In this document: positions 1 to 7,645 of the stretch, in pieces | How positions within the stretch are numbered: the stretch's first letter is position 1 | Layout: each line of letters opens with the position of its first letter | Source: Jimgerdemannia flammicorona | Taxonomy: Eukaryota; Mucoromycota; Endogonomycetes; Endogonales; Endogonaceae | Direction of reading: 5' to 3' | DNA: 10,635 nt | NCBI GenBank assembly: GCA_003990745.1 | Contig: RBNI01007112.1 | Location: 1-10,635 of the forward strand | Made by a program: the position numbers and the translations under genes | Notes under the pieces: generated by a model | What the model was told of the DNA's origin: nothing | Seen by the model: the letters and a program-made list of their open reading frames with translations, nothing else | Database searches by the model: none

Positions 1-289
1 CAGTTATAGATCTTGGTAATCATAGTTATATATATGTTTAAGAGTTGTAGTTATTTATTTAGTTTATTATAGTTCTCTATTTTGATATATCTGAGTACTC
101 AATATATATATTTAGTCCTAATTAGTAAAATTTCATTTATATAAATCTTATATTCTGTGACTTCAAGTTAACTCAGCTTTGTGCTCTATAACTTTGATTT
201 GACTCAGCTTCATAATCTTATATATAATTTCTAGATTTGTTCTAAGAGTGATATGTGATTTTAGTAGCTTAGAGATTGTACACTTATAC
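1..289. other. AT-rich flank without recognisable gene
   Basis: This stretch lies outside the retrotransposon. It is AT-rich, has short runs of TA repeats, and shows no reading frame or RNA gene that I can support. The last five bases before the LTR, 285-289 (tatac), would be the left copy of a 5-bp target duplication if the element made one. The right copy lies beyond the window, so this cannot be tested here. Confidence 0.6.
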
Positions 290-520
290 TATAATAATCA
301 AACATACTACCTGAACTATAACTTAGCTAGATAATGTGAACAATTAGCATACTTAACCAGATGACATGACCTCTAGTATATCATAGTTACTCATAGCTGC
401 CATACTTATAATTAGCCAGACATACCAGATAGGGTCTGTTTACCTATACAGACTCTGTACACCTGCCATAAGTAGCAGATCTATAGTTAGCCACATAGTA
501 ACCAGATAGCAACCAATCTG

Positions 521-528
521 TATAAAAT
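521..528 (+). promoter_or_regulatory. LTR TATA box
   Basis: TATAAAAT stands 231 bases into the LTR and is kept at the matching place in the 3' LTR (10083-10090), although the LTRs differ at roughly one base in ten. It is the natural candidate for the core promoter that makes the genomic RNA. If so, U3 is only about 260 bp and R-U5 is about 1 kb. The transcription start cannot be fixed from the sequence alone. Confidence 0.6.
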
Positions 529-546
529 ACCCCAGAGATAAGAGTG

Positions 547-552
547 AATAAA
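547..552 (+). promoter_or_regulatory. LTR poly(A) signal candidate
   Basis: AATAAA lies 18 bases after the TATA box and is kept in the 3' LTR at 10109-10114. In the 3' LTR it would direct 3' end formation of the genomic RNA. Its closeness to the TATA box suggests a short R region or a start site well downstream of the TATA box. The motif is common in AT-rich DNA, so conservation between the LTRs is the main support. Confidence 0.45.
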
Positions 553-1215
553 CCTCAGTCTGAAATTCAGAACACATTTCAACTCCAGTTCACTTTTTAA
601 TACAAAGAAGAGTCCGAAATTGAAGCAAAAGACAAATCTGTCTACCATACTTTGAGAGGAACTCTATAGCCACTGCTAGGAGATTGTAAGCTTATTTCCC
701 CACTCCAGTCCACTTTCTGATACAAAGCTTGAAGATTTTGCTACCAAGTTTGAGTAAAGAACTTTGCTGCCTTTTGAAGAGAAATCTGCCACTTAAGGAA
801 TAAGCTGTGCTATTGGTTCACTTACCAGATAAGCCTGAAGTTTGCCACTAAGTTCAAGGAAGAACTTTGCCACCTTTTGAGTTATCTGCCATATTCCCAG
901 TTGAAGCTGCCGATTCAGGAAGAATCTGTACCATCATATTTCCAGAAGAACCCAATTCAGAAGAACTTGCACCATCTGAGTTAATTCCCAGTTGAAGCCA
1001 CCATTTTCAAGAAGTCTACCAATTCAGGAGAATCTGCAGCATCTGCCATCTTCAAGTTATCTGCATTCTCAGAAAACCTTGCTGAATCTGCAATACCTGA
1101 ATTATTTGTTCCCAGTAAGTCCAATTTGAAGAACCCACTACCAGTATAATTTCCAGTAAGAAAGAAAAACCCATGCCATCCTCTATTCCCAGTGAGCCAA
1201 ATCGAGTCATCTACT

Positions 1216-1291
1216 AGAAATCGCATACTTTTAGAGATTGTTGCACTATACAAGAGATCATCATACAGAAATCGCATACTTTTGGAGACTG
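1216..1291 (+). repeat. 25-bp direct repeat pair in U5
   Basis: A 25-bp unit beginning AGAAATCGCATACTTTT occurs at 1216-1240 and again at 1267-1291, 51 bases apart, with two mismatches that are both transitions. It keeps a CpG in both copies, which is rare in this element. Weaker repeats lie nearby, for example CCCAGTTGAAGC at about 896 and 987 and ATTCAGG at about 913 and 1022. The 3' LTR is cut off before this point, so conservation cannot be tested. Confidence 0.75.
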
Positions 1292-1507
1292 CTGTCACCC
1301 AGAAAGGAAACTGCTCATACTATACACAAATTCTGCCAATTTCCAGTTGACCCAAGAAGGAAATCTATTTATATACAAATTGCTATTACACTCAGAGAAC
1401 TGTCCCAATAAGGAAATCACTTGCAGATATCTAGCTTTGACTAATACCACTAAACACCAAGAACCTCAGAAATCCTAGAACATTTTGTTGCTTTTTGACA
1501 AAGTAAC

Positions 1508-1590
1508 TGGGGGCTCAAGCCAAACTACATCAATCCCCAATCTTATAATTTGCCTCTATTGAGCCAGGCACATTACATTTGGGGGCTCAA
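1508..1590 (+). other. Duplicated primer-site 11-mer with shared complementary arm
   Basis: TGGGGGCTCAA occurs twice, at 1508-1518 inside the LTR end and at 1580-1590 in the primer binding site. Between them TTGAGCC (1559-1565) is the exact complement of the GGCTCAA in both copies (1512-1518 and 1584-1590). The RNA could therefore form either of two exclusive 7-bp stems, the second with an 18-nt loop across the LTR/leader junction. The sequences are plain; the folding is inference. Confidence 0.5.
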
Positions 1591-1597
1591 CTGGGAA
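1580..1597 (+). other. Primer binding site, tRNA-Pro type
   Basis: TGGGGGCTCAACTGGGAA begins two bases after the LTR end. Its complement ends in CCCCCA, giving CCA plus discriminator C and an acceptor strand that would pair with GGCTCAA. Eukaryotic tRNA-Pro genes typically start GGCTC and have C at the discriminator, and gammaretroviruses use a very similar tRNA-Pro site with the same two-base offset. The CA after CTC may be a decayed CG. A match to the host tRNA-Pro gene set would settle it. Confidence 0.7.
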
Positions 1598-1616
1598 GAT
1601 TTCAAAATTAACATAA

Positions 1617-3078
1617 CTTTTTAGCTCACAAGAACCCACAGTCAAACTGGATACATTTGACACAACACCAACCTCTGCCACTACAGGAGAACCAGTTATC
1701 ACCAGCATCTAGATAGGAAGAGAAGTAATCACATCAAGACTTGCCAACTACCCAGTATCAGAAGGATCCCAACCAGAGCCAGAAGGCAGTATAGCCTGAA
1801 ATCCCCAACCAGATCAACCAGACTATATAGACAGCCCTGCTAGAGATTTTGAAGAACTTGTACAAGAACTAGAAGACTTTATCACATGAACCCAAGATCT
1901 TACAGCCAAACACCCCATACCAGTCCCACTAATCTCACTAATAGAACCTTTACCACAACCCCTTGCAGAGTTGGAAGTAGCTCCTACAAGAATACCTAGA
2001 CTTATTCTACTTTGTCCAAGGTCTAGAACACTATTCTCAAGATACCCAAGCACCCATATCTCTAGTAACAGTTCAGAAAGTGAATCAGAATCAGAATCTG
2101 AACCTGAATCAGAATCAGAAGAAAGTAATGATGAAATGGCCACCTCATTGCCAACCTTTGCAGAATACCTAGAGGAAGACCCTAGAGAATTCCTTAATGG
2201 AATTGAAGGAATTGCAGCTTTAAGGAATCTCTCAGATGAAAGAAAAATCACCATCTACAAGACTCAGCTCAGAGAACCAGCTAGAGGAATTTTCTATCGA
2301 ACAGCAAATAATGCAGATTCAGAACTAGCAAGACAGATACAAGCAGCAATGTCTTATAAGCTAGAATATGAGGCCATAGTCCACTGGCTCATTGAAAAGT
2401 ATATAATGAAATCTGCCACAAGACTCAAGAATCCATTATAGAGATGAAGATGAATCTTGAAGAATCACCCAGAGCCTTCTTTACAAGAATTCAGAAGAGA
2501 ATGCATACTGTCAGGTTCAATGCTACCAACCAGGACATTATAGGTCTAATGACCTTCATGAATGGAATTCCCATGAATATTGTACAGCATGTCCGTACCC
2601 TAGACATCAGAAGGTCTGAAGAGCAAGAGATGCAGCTCAAGGATTTTTTGATGTCAGACAAGAAACTACCTAGAGTAATCATAACAAGAAAGAAGATAAA
2701 GAAGACATCCTGGTCAAAGCCCTACAAGGACTCCTTCAAGGACAAGAAAGATCTGAAGAAAGAAGGTCAGTCAAAAAAGAAAAGAAGGACAGAAGTGAAA
2801 TCCAAGACCTTAGCTCTAAGTTGGATCAATTGGTTGGACAGATTGAAAAACTTACTACATATGAAAACTAGAGCTACCAAGACAACAGAGGATACCCACC
2901 ACAAAGAAGCCAAGGTTATCCACCAAGAGATAATGAAAATTACCAGTAAGAAGAAAGAAGGTACCCTGTTCGGGACAGAGCTCAAGTTCAATGCTTCTAC
3001 TGTGGATAATTTGGACACTATACCACTGAATGTGATAACAAAAGAAGTAACTGAAGGGACTCAGAACCACTAAACTGA
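1617..3078 (+). pseudogene. gag: Gag polyprotein remnant with CCHC zinc knuckle
   Basis: Gag forms the virus-like particle and packages the RNA. A coherent reading runs in frame 3 from about 1617 to 2405, in frame 2 from about 2408 to 2645, and in frame 1 from about 2641 on. The N-terminal part is proline-rich and acidic with a Ser-Glu repeat. The middle (about 2150-2640) looks like a Ty3-type capsid domain, including FLNGIEGI and FMNGIPMNIV. A Gln/Lys-rich helical part (IQDLSSKLDQLVGQIEKL) follows. The zinc knuckle at 2992-3033 reads CFYC, four positions, H, four positions, C; one of the middle positions is a TAA stop. In-frame stops include 1710, 1797, 1887, 2671, 2869, 2947, 3007, 3052 and 3076. 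No ATG can be assigned as the start; the frame is closed by a TAA at about 1614. The Gag-Pol border is uncertain. Confidence 0.85.
2073..2126 (+). repeat. Ser-Glu hexanucleotide repeat in gag
   Basis: About eight copies of a GAATCA-like unit (variants gaatct, gaacct, gaaagt) encode a run of alternating Ser and Glu. It forms an acidic, probably disordered hinge between the N-terminal part of Gag and the capsid-like domain. Such repeats expand and shrink by replication slippage. Confidence 0.75.
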
Positions 3079-3585
3079 AGAAATGACACTCACTACAAGA
3101 AGACTGAAGCTCATCCTATAGAAGATTTTGAGAAAGCAAGCAATAGTGAAGACTATAGTGATCTAGACTTGTACCCTACCAAGATTACCACTTGAAAAAC
3201 AGTCTATCCAGTAGAGAAAAAAAAGAGACCTGTAGGAAGGCTATCTAGGAATGTCAGCAGAAGAATTATCCAAGAAGAAGATGAAGAATATGAAGAGGAG
3301 TAGGTAGAAATACCTCCCCAAACCCCCTCACCTTTAGTCTCTGAAATAAATGAGTTATCACTAGAAGATGAAGAAATAGAACAAAAAGAATGAGAACCTG
3401 CTGCTTCAAAGCCAAAAAAGAAGTACACCCCAAAGACCATACCTAGAGATATCTACAATAAAGCCTGGCAGAAGATTCAAGAGGCCAAGATAGAAGTCCC
3501 TCTCCTATAGTTTCTGCAACTGACACCAGCTAGAGTCTGAAACAAATTGCTGAGAACCACCAAGTCTAGCACTGGCCAAGTCCCA
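3079..3585 (+). pseudogene. Acidic/basic linker before the protease
   Basis: Frame 1 continues from the zinc knuckle towards the protease through a low-complexity stretch rich in Glu, Asp and Lys (for example EEDEEYEEE near 3276-3300 and KPKKKYTPKTI near 3409-3441). It lacks any fold I recognise. It is broken by stops at 3193, 3301, 3391, 3508 and 3538, mostly explained by one transition from Arg, Gln or Trp codons. It may be the end of Gag or the start of Pol; the original Gag-Pol junction cannot be recovered here. Confidence 0.6.
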
Positions 3586-3999
3586 ATCCCACAGCAGGAA
3601 CCAGCTCCCATCCCTGTCCAAGCCACTGAAAGACATATCAGCATCTATCTATATAGAGATATTGGAGGACAAAAGGCAAAGATCCTTATAGACACAGGAG
3701 TAGTTATTTGTATCATTACCAAACAGTTCCTGGATACCCTCTAATGGCCCATTGATGGACCATCCAACCTCAGTATCATAGTAGTAGATGGAGCCTGAAC
3801 TCAACCCCTTGGAGAAGTATGAAATATCACTATCTCTCTCAGACACATTCAGTTCTCCATCCTGAAAGCTGTTGTCACAGAAGCTGTCACCTATAATATA
3901 ATTCTTAGCACCAACTGGATGAAGGAAATGAATGTAGTCATCGATATTGATCAACAAGTACTCAAGTTTGACTACCAAGACAAGAAGTACAGAGTTAAG
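3586..3999 (+). pseudogene. Retropepsin-like aspartic protease domain
   Basis: The protease cuts the Gag-Pol polyprotein in the particle and works as a dimer. In frame 1 the active-site strand reads ILIDTGV, with the catalytic DTG at 3691-3699, preceded by the typical run ISIYLYRDIGGQKAK. The second hallmark of gypsy proteases, ILG-DW followed by an Ile-Asp, appears as ILSTNWMKEMNVVID near 3901-3945. Spacing between the two (about 70 residues) fits the family. The usual Ala after DTG is Val (codon GTA), possibly a GCA changed by C-to-T. In-frame stops at 3742 (taa), 3796 and 3820 (tga) inactivate it. It continues without a frame change into the Cys/His-rich region. Confidence 0.88.
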
Positions 4000-5302
4000 G
4001 TAACTAGCTATGAACAATCAAAGAAGAAGAAGAAGGTCACTATTCAGGAAGAATATGCCAGTAGCGAGGAGTTTACTACAGAAGAAGAAGAAGAATCTGA
4101 AGATGGAAATAATCTCAGACTCAATCCCCGAATTAACCTGGTAGATGATAGATCAGAAGATAATGTGTGGGCCAAGAACACCATCCCTATCACCATTGGA
4201 GCTATTGCAGGAGAAATCAAGAGATGTCCTACCTGCCTAAAGAGACACAAGTGTCCTGAGTATTCCTCCAAGATCATAGAAACAAGGAAATCACCTGACA
4301 CAACCTGCCCAGAGTACAGAAAGAAGAAGAAGAAATGCAGACATATCTCAGAGACACCTGCAACTGAAGCTGCAGAAGTACAAGTAATCTGGGGCCAAGA
4401 ATCATCTGAGGAAGAAGAAACTTTGGACTAAGAAGTTTCTGAACAAGAAGTACCTGAGAAAGAAGAGGTCTCTGAACTCATTCCCTGGGATAACCCTTGA
4501 TGGACACTACCTGAAGATAATGACCCTTGGAATATAGAAGAAGGACCAAGTATGATCACCATTATCTCCAAGAAAGAAACTCACTAAGAAAAGGCTTTTT
4601 GGCTAGGAAAATGTCAACACCAAATGGTCTTCCACTCTCTCCGAGACTACTGCTATCAGTGCTATCTACTAGACCAACAGGAGAGACAGAGACCCCAAAG
4701 ACCAGAACCTCTAACCATACTTGCACAGTTAACCACCTTTCAAGAAGTTACCACAAAGTCAATTTAGGAGATAAGGCTTCTTCATCCAAACAGACATATA
4801 CTCCTTGTCTACCCTTTCCTCAACTTATGATCAAGATGGGTACTGATTCCCAAGACAATAAGAAATCAATAACCAGGAATATCATTTCAGAGCAATGGAA
4901 TATTGCAACCATGGAAGACACCCAGATTGCTGAGACTGCAGACATCAGAAGATCTACCTCAGTCATGATATTGTAATCCATACTTTGAAGAGAGGAGACA
5001 ACAGAGGCCAGATCTGAAAAAGTCAGACCAAGAAGCCAGGAAAGAGAATCCTCAAGATCTATGATTTGGGAGAAGACATCCTAGCTCTCATCAGACATAC
5101 AATCTGCCAAGGATGGGCAGAAGATACCACCAACTTCATGGAAGCCCTAGACTCTATAGGAAGAAGAGGAATCAACTATCTCTGAGACCCCTCTACTGGA
5201 GCCAGATGGCCACACCTCAACCTCAGAGCCTGGAGGCTCTCTGCTAGTAGAGCCTCAGCCTAAGGACAGCCTGAACTTAGCAAGGATATTGCCCAGTATG
5301 CC
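4000..5302 (+). pseudogene. Unrecognised Pol region with three Cys/His clusters
   Basis: I do not recognise this region. Protease and RT are normally 100-200 residues apart in gypsy elements; here about 2.1 kb lies between them, and this is the first 1.3 kb. Frame 1 covers it to about 4770, frame 2 afterwards, running straight into the dUTPase. It starts with a Lys run and an Asp/Glu/Ser run (4021-4107). Cluster 1 at 4225-4254 reads CPTCLKRHKC. Cluster 2 at 4612-4662 has C-x-H, 13 residues, then C-x2-C. Cluster 3 at 4904-4945 has C-x-H-x2-H-x2-C-x2-C-x-H around a TGA. A more globular part follows at about 4950-5240 (RILKIYDLGEDILALIRH, later GWAEDTTNFMEALDSIGRRG). Stops at 4429, 4498, 4585, 4765, 4844, 4859, 4931, 5015, 5183 and 5261. 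Zinc binding is inference from spacing only. Confidence 0.6.
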
Positions 5303-5701
5303 CTGCTGCATCCCAAGGCCAAACCCCTGACCAAAGCTCACCCAGAAGATATAGGGTATAATCTTCACAGTCTGGAGGATGAATCTATCAAGCCTGGAAA
5401 AACCTTCATGATCAGAACTAGATTAGCCATGCAGCCACCTCAAGGATCCTACATCCAACTGACCTTAAGGTCTGGACTTACCAAACAAGGAATAACCATG
5501 GAAGGAGGAACCATTGACTCAGAATATATAGGCAAAATCAAGGTTATCTTACACAACAGTAGTACAGAATAGTACCAAATCATTAGAGGACAGAAGATTG
5601 CCTAAGCAGTCTTCATGAAGGTCAAGACCCCATAGTTATAAGAAGTCTCTGAACTAACTAAAGGAACAAGACAAGCCAAGAGATTTGGAAGCTCAGACAG
5701 G
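5303..5701 (+). pseudogene. dUTPase domain of the polyprotein (degenerate)
   Basis: dUTPase splits dUTP into dUMP and pyrophosphate and keeps uracil out of newly made cDNA. Frame 2 shows all five motifs of trimeric dUTPases in order and spacing over about 130 codons, the usual size. Motif 1 is GYNLHS at 5354-5371 (family GYDL; GAT became AAT). Motif 2 is RSGL at 5468-5479, after PPQGSY. Motif 3 is GGTIDSEYIGKIKVIL from 5504, with the catalytic Asp at 5516 and the uracil-shielding Tyr at 5525. Motif 4 is RGQKIA at 5585-5602 with the following Gln now TAA. Motif 5 is TRQAKRFGSS at 5666-5695, matching the Arg and FGS of the C-terminal arm. Stops at 5570, 5603, 5633 and 5639 break it. No frame change occurs within it, and it is fused in frame to its neighbours on both sides. 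Confidence 0.9.
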
Positions 5702-6060
5702 AAGGAAGTATACCTCCTTCAAGTCAACTATCTCAAAAGGAACATTCCCCAGCAAGTGTACTGGCAACCAGTCAGAGTGTACAAGAATCTGATCCTGGAG
5801 CCTGGAGAACAAACTACCTTCGAAATCTTTGCACCACCCAACCCCAGAAATCTTTTCTTTGAACCCAAGGAAGATATTCCACACCTGGATATAGAGGGAT
5901 ACACATTCTCTGACAAGATGAATCCAGTACACTCCCAAGCAAGCAACCAAAGTTGGGAGACCATCATCTTGCCAAAAGGAACCATTATAGGGTATCTGGT
6001 GTCTTTTCTCAACCAAACTCATAGGGAAGTTTATGAACTAAACCTATCGGGAAATGGAAA
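5702..6060 (+). pseudogene. Beta-rich connector between dUTPase and RT
   Basis: Frame 2 stays open here and ends at a TGA at 6107-6109, after the frame has already shifted to 1 for the RT. The sequence has a run of strand-like segments: VRVYKNLILEPGEQTTFEI, later NLFFEPKEDIPHLDIEGYTF, then ETIILPKGTIIGYLVSF. Many Ty3/gypsy and retrovirus-like elements have a short beta domain between protease and RT with the same plan: strand, Pro-Gly turn, an EP motif, and a closing strand with L-x-KGT-x-IG. I assign it to that type of domain by pattern only. This is the best preserved part of the element, with about 155 codons free of stops from 5642 on. Confidence 0.6.
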
Positions 6061-6443
6061 AAGGTCTCAGAAGAAAGGAAAGACCCCTCTGCAACCCAGG
6101 AGACAGTGAAGCTTTCCACCAATATAAGAGAAGAATTGATACCCCAACAACAGCAACAACTAGTAGAATTTCTCAACAAATATCAAGATATCTTCACTAC
6201 TGATTATGGCAACCTACCATACAATCCATCATACCACCACAGCATAAATACAGGAAATACAATACCCATCTGGCAGAAACCCTATAGAATACCCCATCAC
6301 TTGAAAACATTTGAAAAGGAGTACATTCAAGAACTCTTAGACAATAGTATCATTCAACCCTCTATCAGCCTCTATACTTATTGTATCAAAGAAAGGAGGA
6401 TGGAGACTCTGTGTAGATTACAGAAAACTCAACTCAGTCACTG

Positions 6444-6463
6444 AAAAGGATGCCTATCCTCTG
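6444..6463 (+). repeat. Target-site duplication, left copy
   Basis: These 20 bases begin AAAAGGATGCCTAT and match 7161-7180 with a single C/T difference. They encode the Lys-Asp-Ala-Tyr-Pro-Leu part of the RT fingers, so either copy joined to the other side gives a sensible RT reading. The right copy at 7161-7180 shares its first four A's with the poly(A) tail, so the insertion border is uncertain by up to four bases. Confidence 0.93.
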
Positions 6464-7160
6464 GGCCTGGAGTGCCAAGGTGAGGTGATGGCTGCTGCCA
6501 AAGTACTGGGTGGTCTGGTGGTGTATACTGAGGTGGAATGTCATGCTCAACTTCTGCTCAGATCACCTTATCGAGAGAGGTTGCTTCAACTGTGAAGAGT
6601 GTTATAATATAGAGCAGGAAGGGGGATATATGTAGATGCCTGAATATTGGCTAGGAGAGTGTGAGGTACTTAGTATCTTTTGGCAGAAAATTGGAGAGCA
6701 TTTGGGGGTAGTGTGTAGGGGAGCTGGTGTGCAGAGGCATTGGGAGGATTTAAGGGATAGATTGGAGGGGGGGGTGGGGAAGAAATGGCTGATATTAGGC
6801 TAGGCTTTGGTCATTTGGGTGGGGCTGACCAGTCACTGGCTATTTGTTTTTGAGGATGGGAGGACACTTGGCTCAGAGGTCAGGCTGCTGAGGTGGTGTA
6901 GCCTTATGGAAGACACCTTGATGGGCTGGTGGCTTGGTTGGGAGTTGCAGGGGGGTCAAAGGTGTCATTTGGTAGAGAAAATCTGTAGGCAGAGTGGGGG
7001 GAGAGTTAGAGTTATGGGTGAGAAAGTGGTCTTTGTTCATGTAGGTGGGGGGAGTGGCACCCCTATGGGGATCAGGTAGTGGGAGGGTATTCTGTAAACT
7101 TACTAATAGATAGGTAATAAATGGCAGAGTCTAAGTGACTATAAAAAAAAAAAAAAAAAA
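6464..7160 (+). mobile_element. Nested non-LTR retrotransposon or retrocopy with poly(A) tail
   Basis: The RT gene is cleanly interrupted by about 0.7 kb of different, G-rich sequence that ends in 22 A's (7143-7164). A 20-bp target duplication flanks it: 6444-6463 and 7161-7180 differ at one base, C 6458 against T 7175. Tail plus long duplication is the mark of target-primed reverse transcription by a LINE machinery. The duplication starts with AAAA, so the first nick on the other strand was at TTTT/CA, as expected for an APE-type endonuclease. It could be a 5'-truncated LINE, a SINE, or a retrocopied mRNA. I found no tRNA-like boxes. One 90-codon open frame (6807-7079) shows no fold I can prove. 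Its last part, VVFVHVGG followed by SGTP, faintly recalls the end of an RNase H domain. Confidence 0.9.
7116..7121 (+). promoter_or_regulatory. Poly(A) signal of the nested insertion
   Basis: AATAAA lies 21 bases before the start of the A run at 7143, the normal distance for cleavage and polyadenylation. It supports the view that the insertion was copied from a polyadenylated RNA made from the + strand. Confidence 0.65.
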
Positions 7161-7645
7161 AAAAGGATGCCTATTCTCTGCTCAGAATTGATGACCTTTT
7201 GGATCAGTTACAAGATGCCAGATACTTCAGCAGTATGGACCTCTTCGTGGGATTCCACGAGATCTCCATAGACCCCAAGAACATTCAAAAGACAGTCTTC
7301 CTTGTTCTAGGAAAACTGTTTGAGTACCTCTAAATATCCTTTGGACTTTACAATGCACTCTCCACTTTCCAGAGAATGATAAATTCAGTCTACACCCCCT
7401 TGATCCACTACTATCTGATTGTATACATAGATGACTCCAACATCTATTCAGCAAATTTCAAAGAACACCTACACCACCTAGAGGAATTTTTCAAGCTCAC
7501 CTGCAAGAACCACTTGAGATTGAATGCAAAGAAATGCTACTTTGGAAAACAGAAACTTGAATTCCTTAGATTTATAGTTTCAAAAGAAGGAACCCATGCA
7601 GACCCAAAGAAAACAGAGAAGATCAATAATTGGCCAATATCCAAA

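Larger units (their letters stand above)
290..1577 (+). repeat. 5' long terminal repeat
   Basis: Bases from 290 onward align with bases from 9834 onward over the whole stretch that the window contains (about 790 against 802 bases). The left end reads TATAATAATC where the 3' copy reads TGTAACAACC, so the canonical TG has become TA by a G-to-A change. The right end is placed at 1577 (ATTACA), because this is a near-inverted match to TGTAAC and is followed two bases later by a primer binding site. The LTR would be 1288 bp, long for a fungal gypsy element. The right end cannot be confirmed from the 3' copy, which is cut off. Two 120-175 base stretches compared by eye differ at about 33 sites, all transitions. 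Confidence 0.9.
6061..7645 (+). pseudogene. Reverse transcriptase domain, split by a nested insertion
   Basis: RT copies the genomic RNA into cDNA. The N-terminal part reads in frame 1 (about 6061-6373) with NKYQDIF, KPYRIP and the helix KEYIQELLDNSIIQPS. A shift to frame 2 follows, seen in IVSKKGGWRLCVDYRKLN (6380-6433). The domain is then interrupted at 6464-7160 and resumes in frame 2 with RIDDLLDQL and the first catalytic Asp in SSMDL (7238-7240). The YIDD box is at 7424-7435, followed by the thumb (HLRLNAKKCYF). The insertion plus duplication is 717 bp, a multiple of three, so the frame is the same on both sides. A TAA at 7331 breaks the strand before SFGL. Near 7630-7650 the frame moves back to 1. 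Catalytic Asp residues are kept despite the breaks. Confidence 0.93.

Noticed and set aside
981..1298. 105-codon minus-strand frame in the 5' LTR with a repeated KSMRFL
   Set aside because: The protein repeat is just the 25-bp direct repeat read backwards. It lies in the LTR and has no similarity or start context to support it.
1823..2254. Ser/Asp-rich minus-strand frame opposite gag
   Set aside because: It mirrors the Ser-Glu repeat of gag and lacks any independent support.
2650..3073. Lys-rich frame-2 continuation of the second Gag segment
   Set aside because: Frame 1 over the same bases gives a coiled-coil-like helix, a Gln/Arg/Tyr-rich stretch and the CCHC knuckle, so the frame-2 tail is out of frame.
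4527..4976. 150-codon open frame (frame 3) inside the Cys/His region
   Set aside because: It is Ser/Thr/Arg-rich and unlike its surroundings, while frames 1 and 2 give sequences continuous with protease and dUTPase. Openness here is probably chance because the decay creates stops mainly in the true frame.
6464..7142. tRNA-derived SINE head in the nested insert
   Set aside because: I could not find convincing A-box and B-box motifs at the expected spacing in the first 100 bases.
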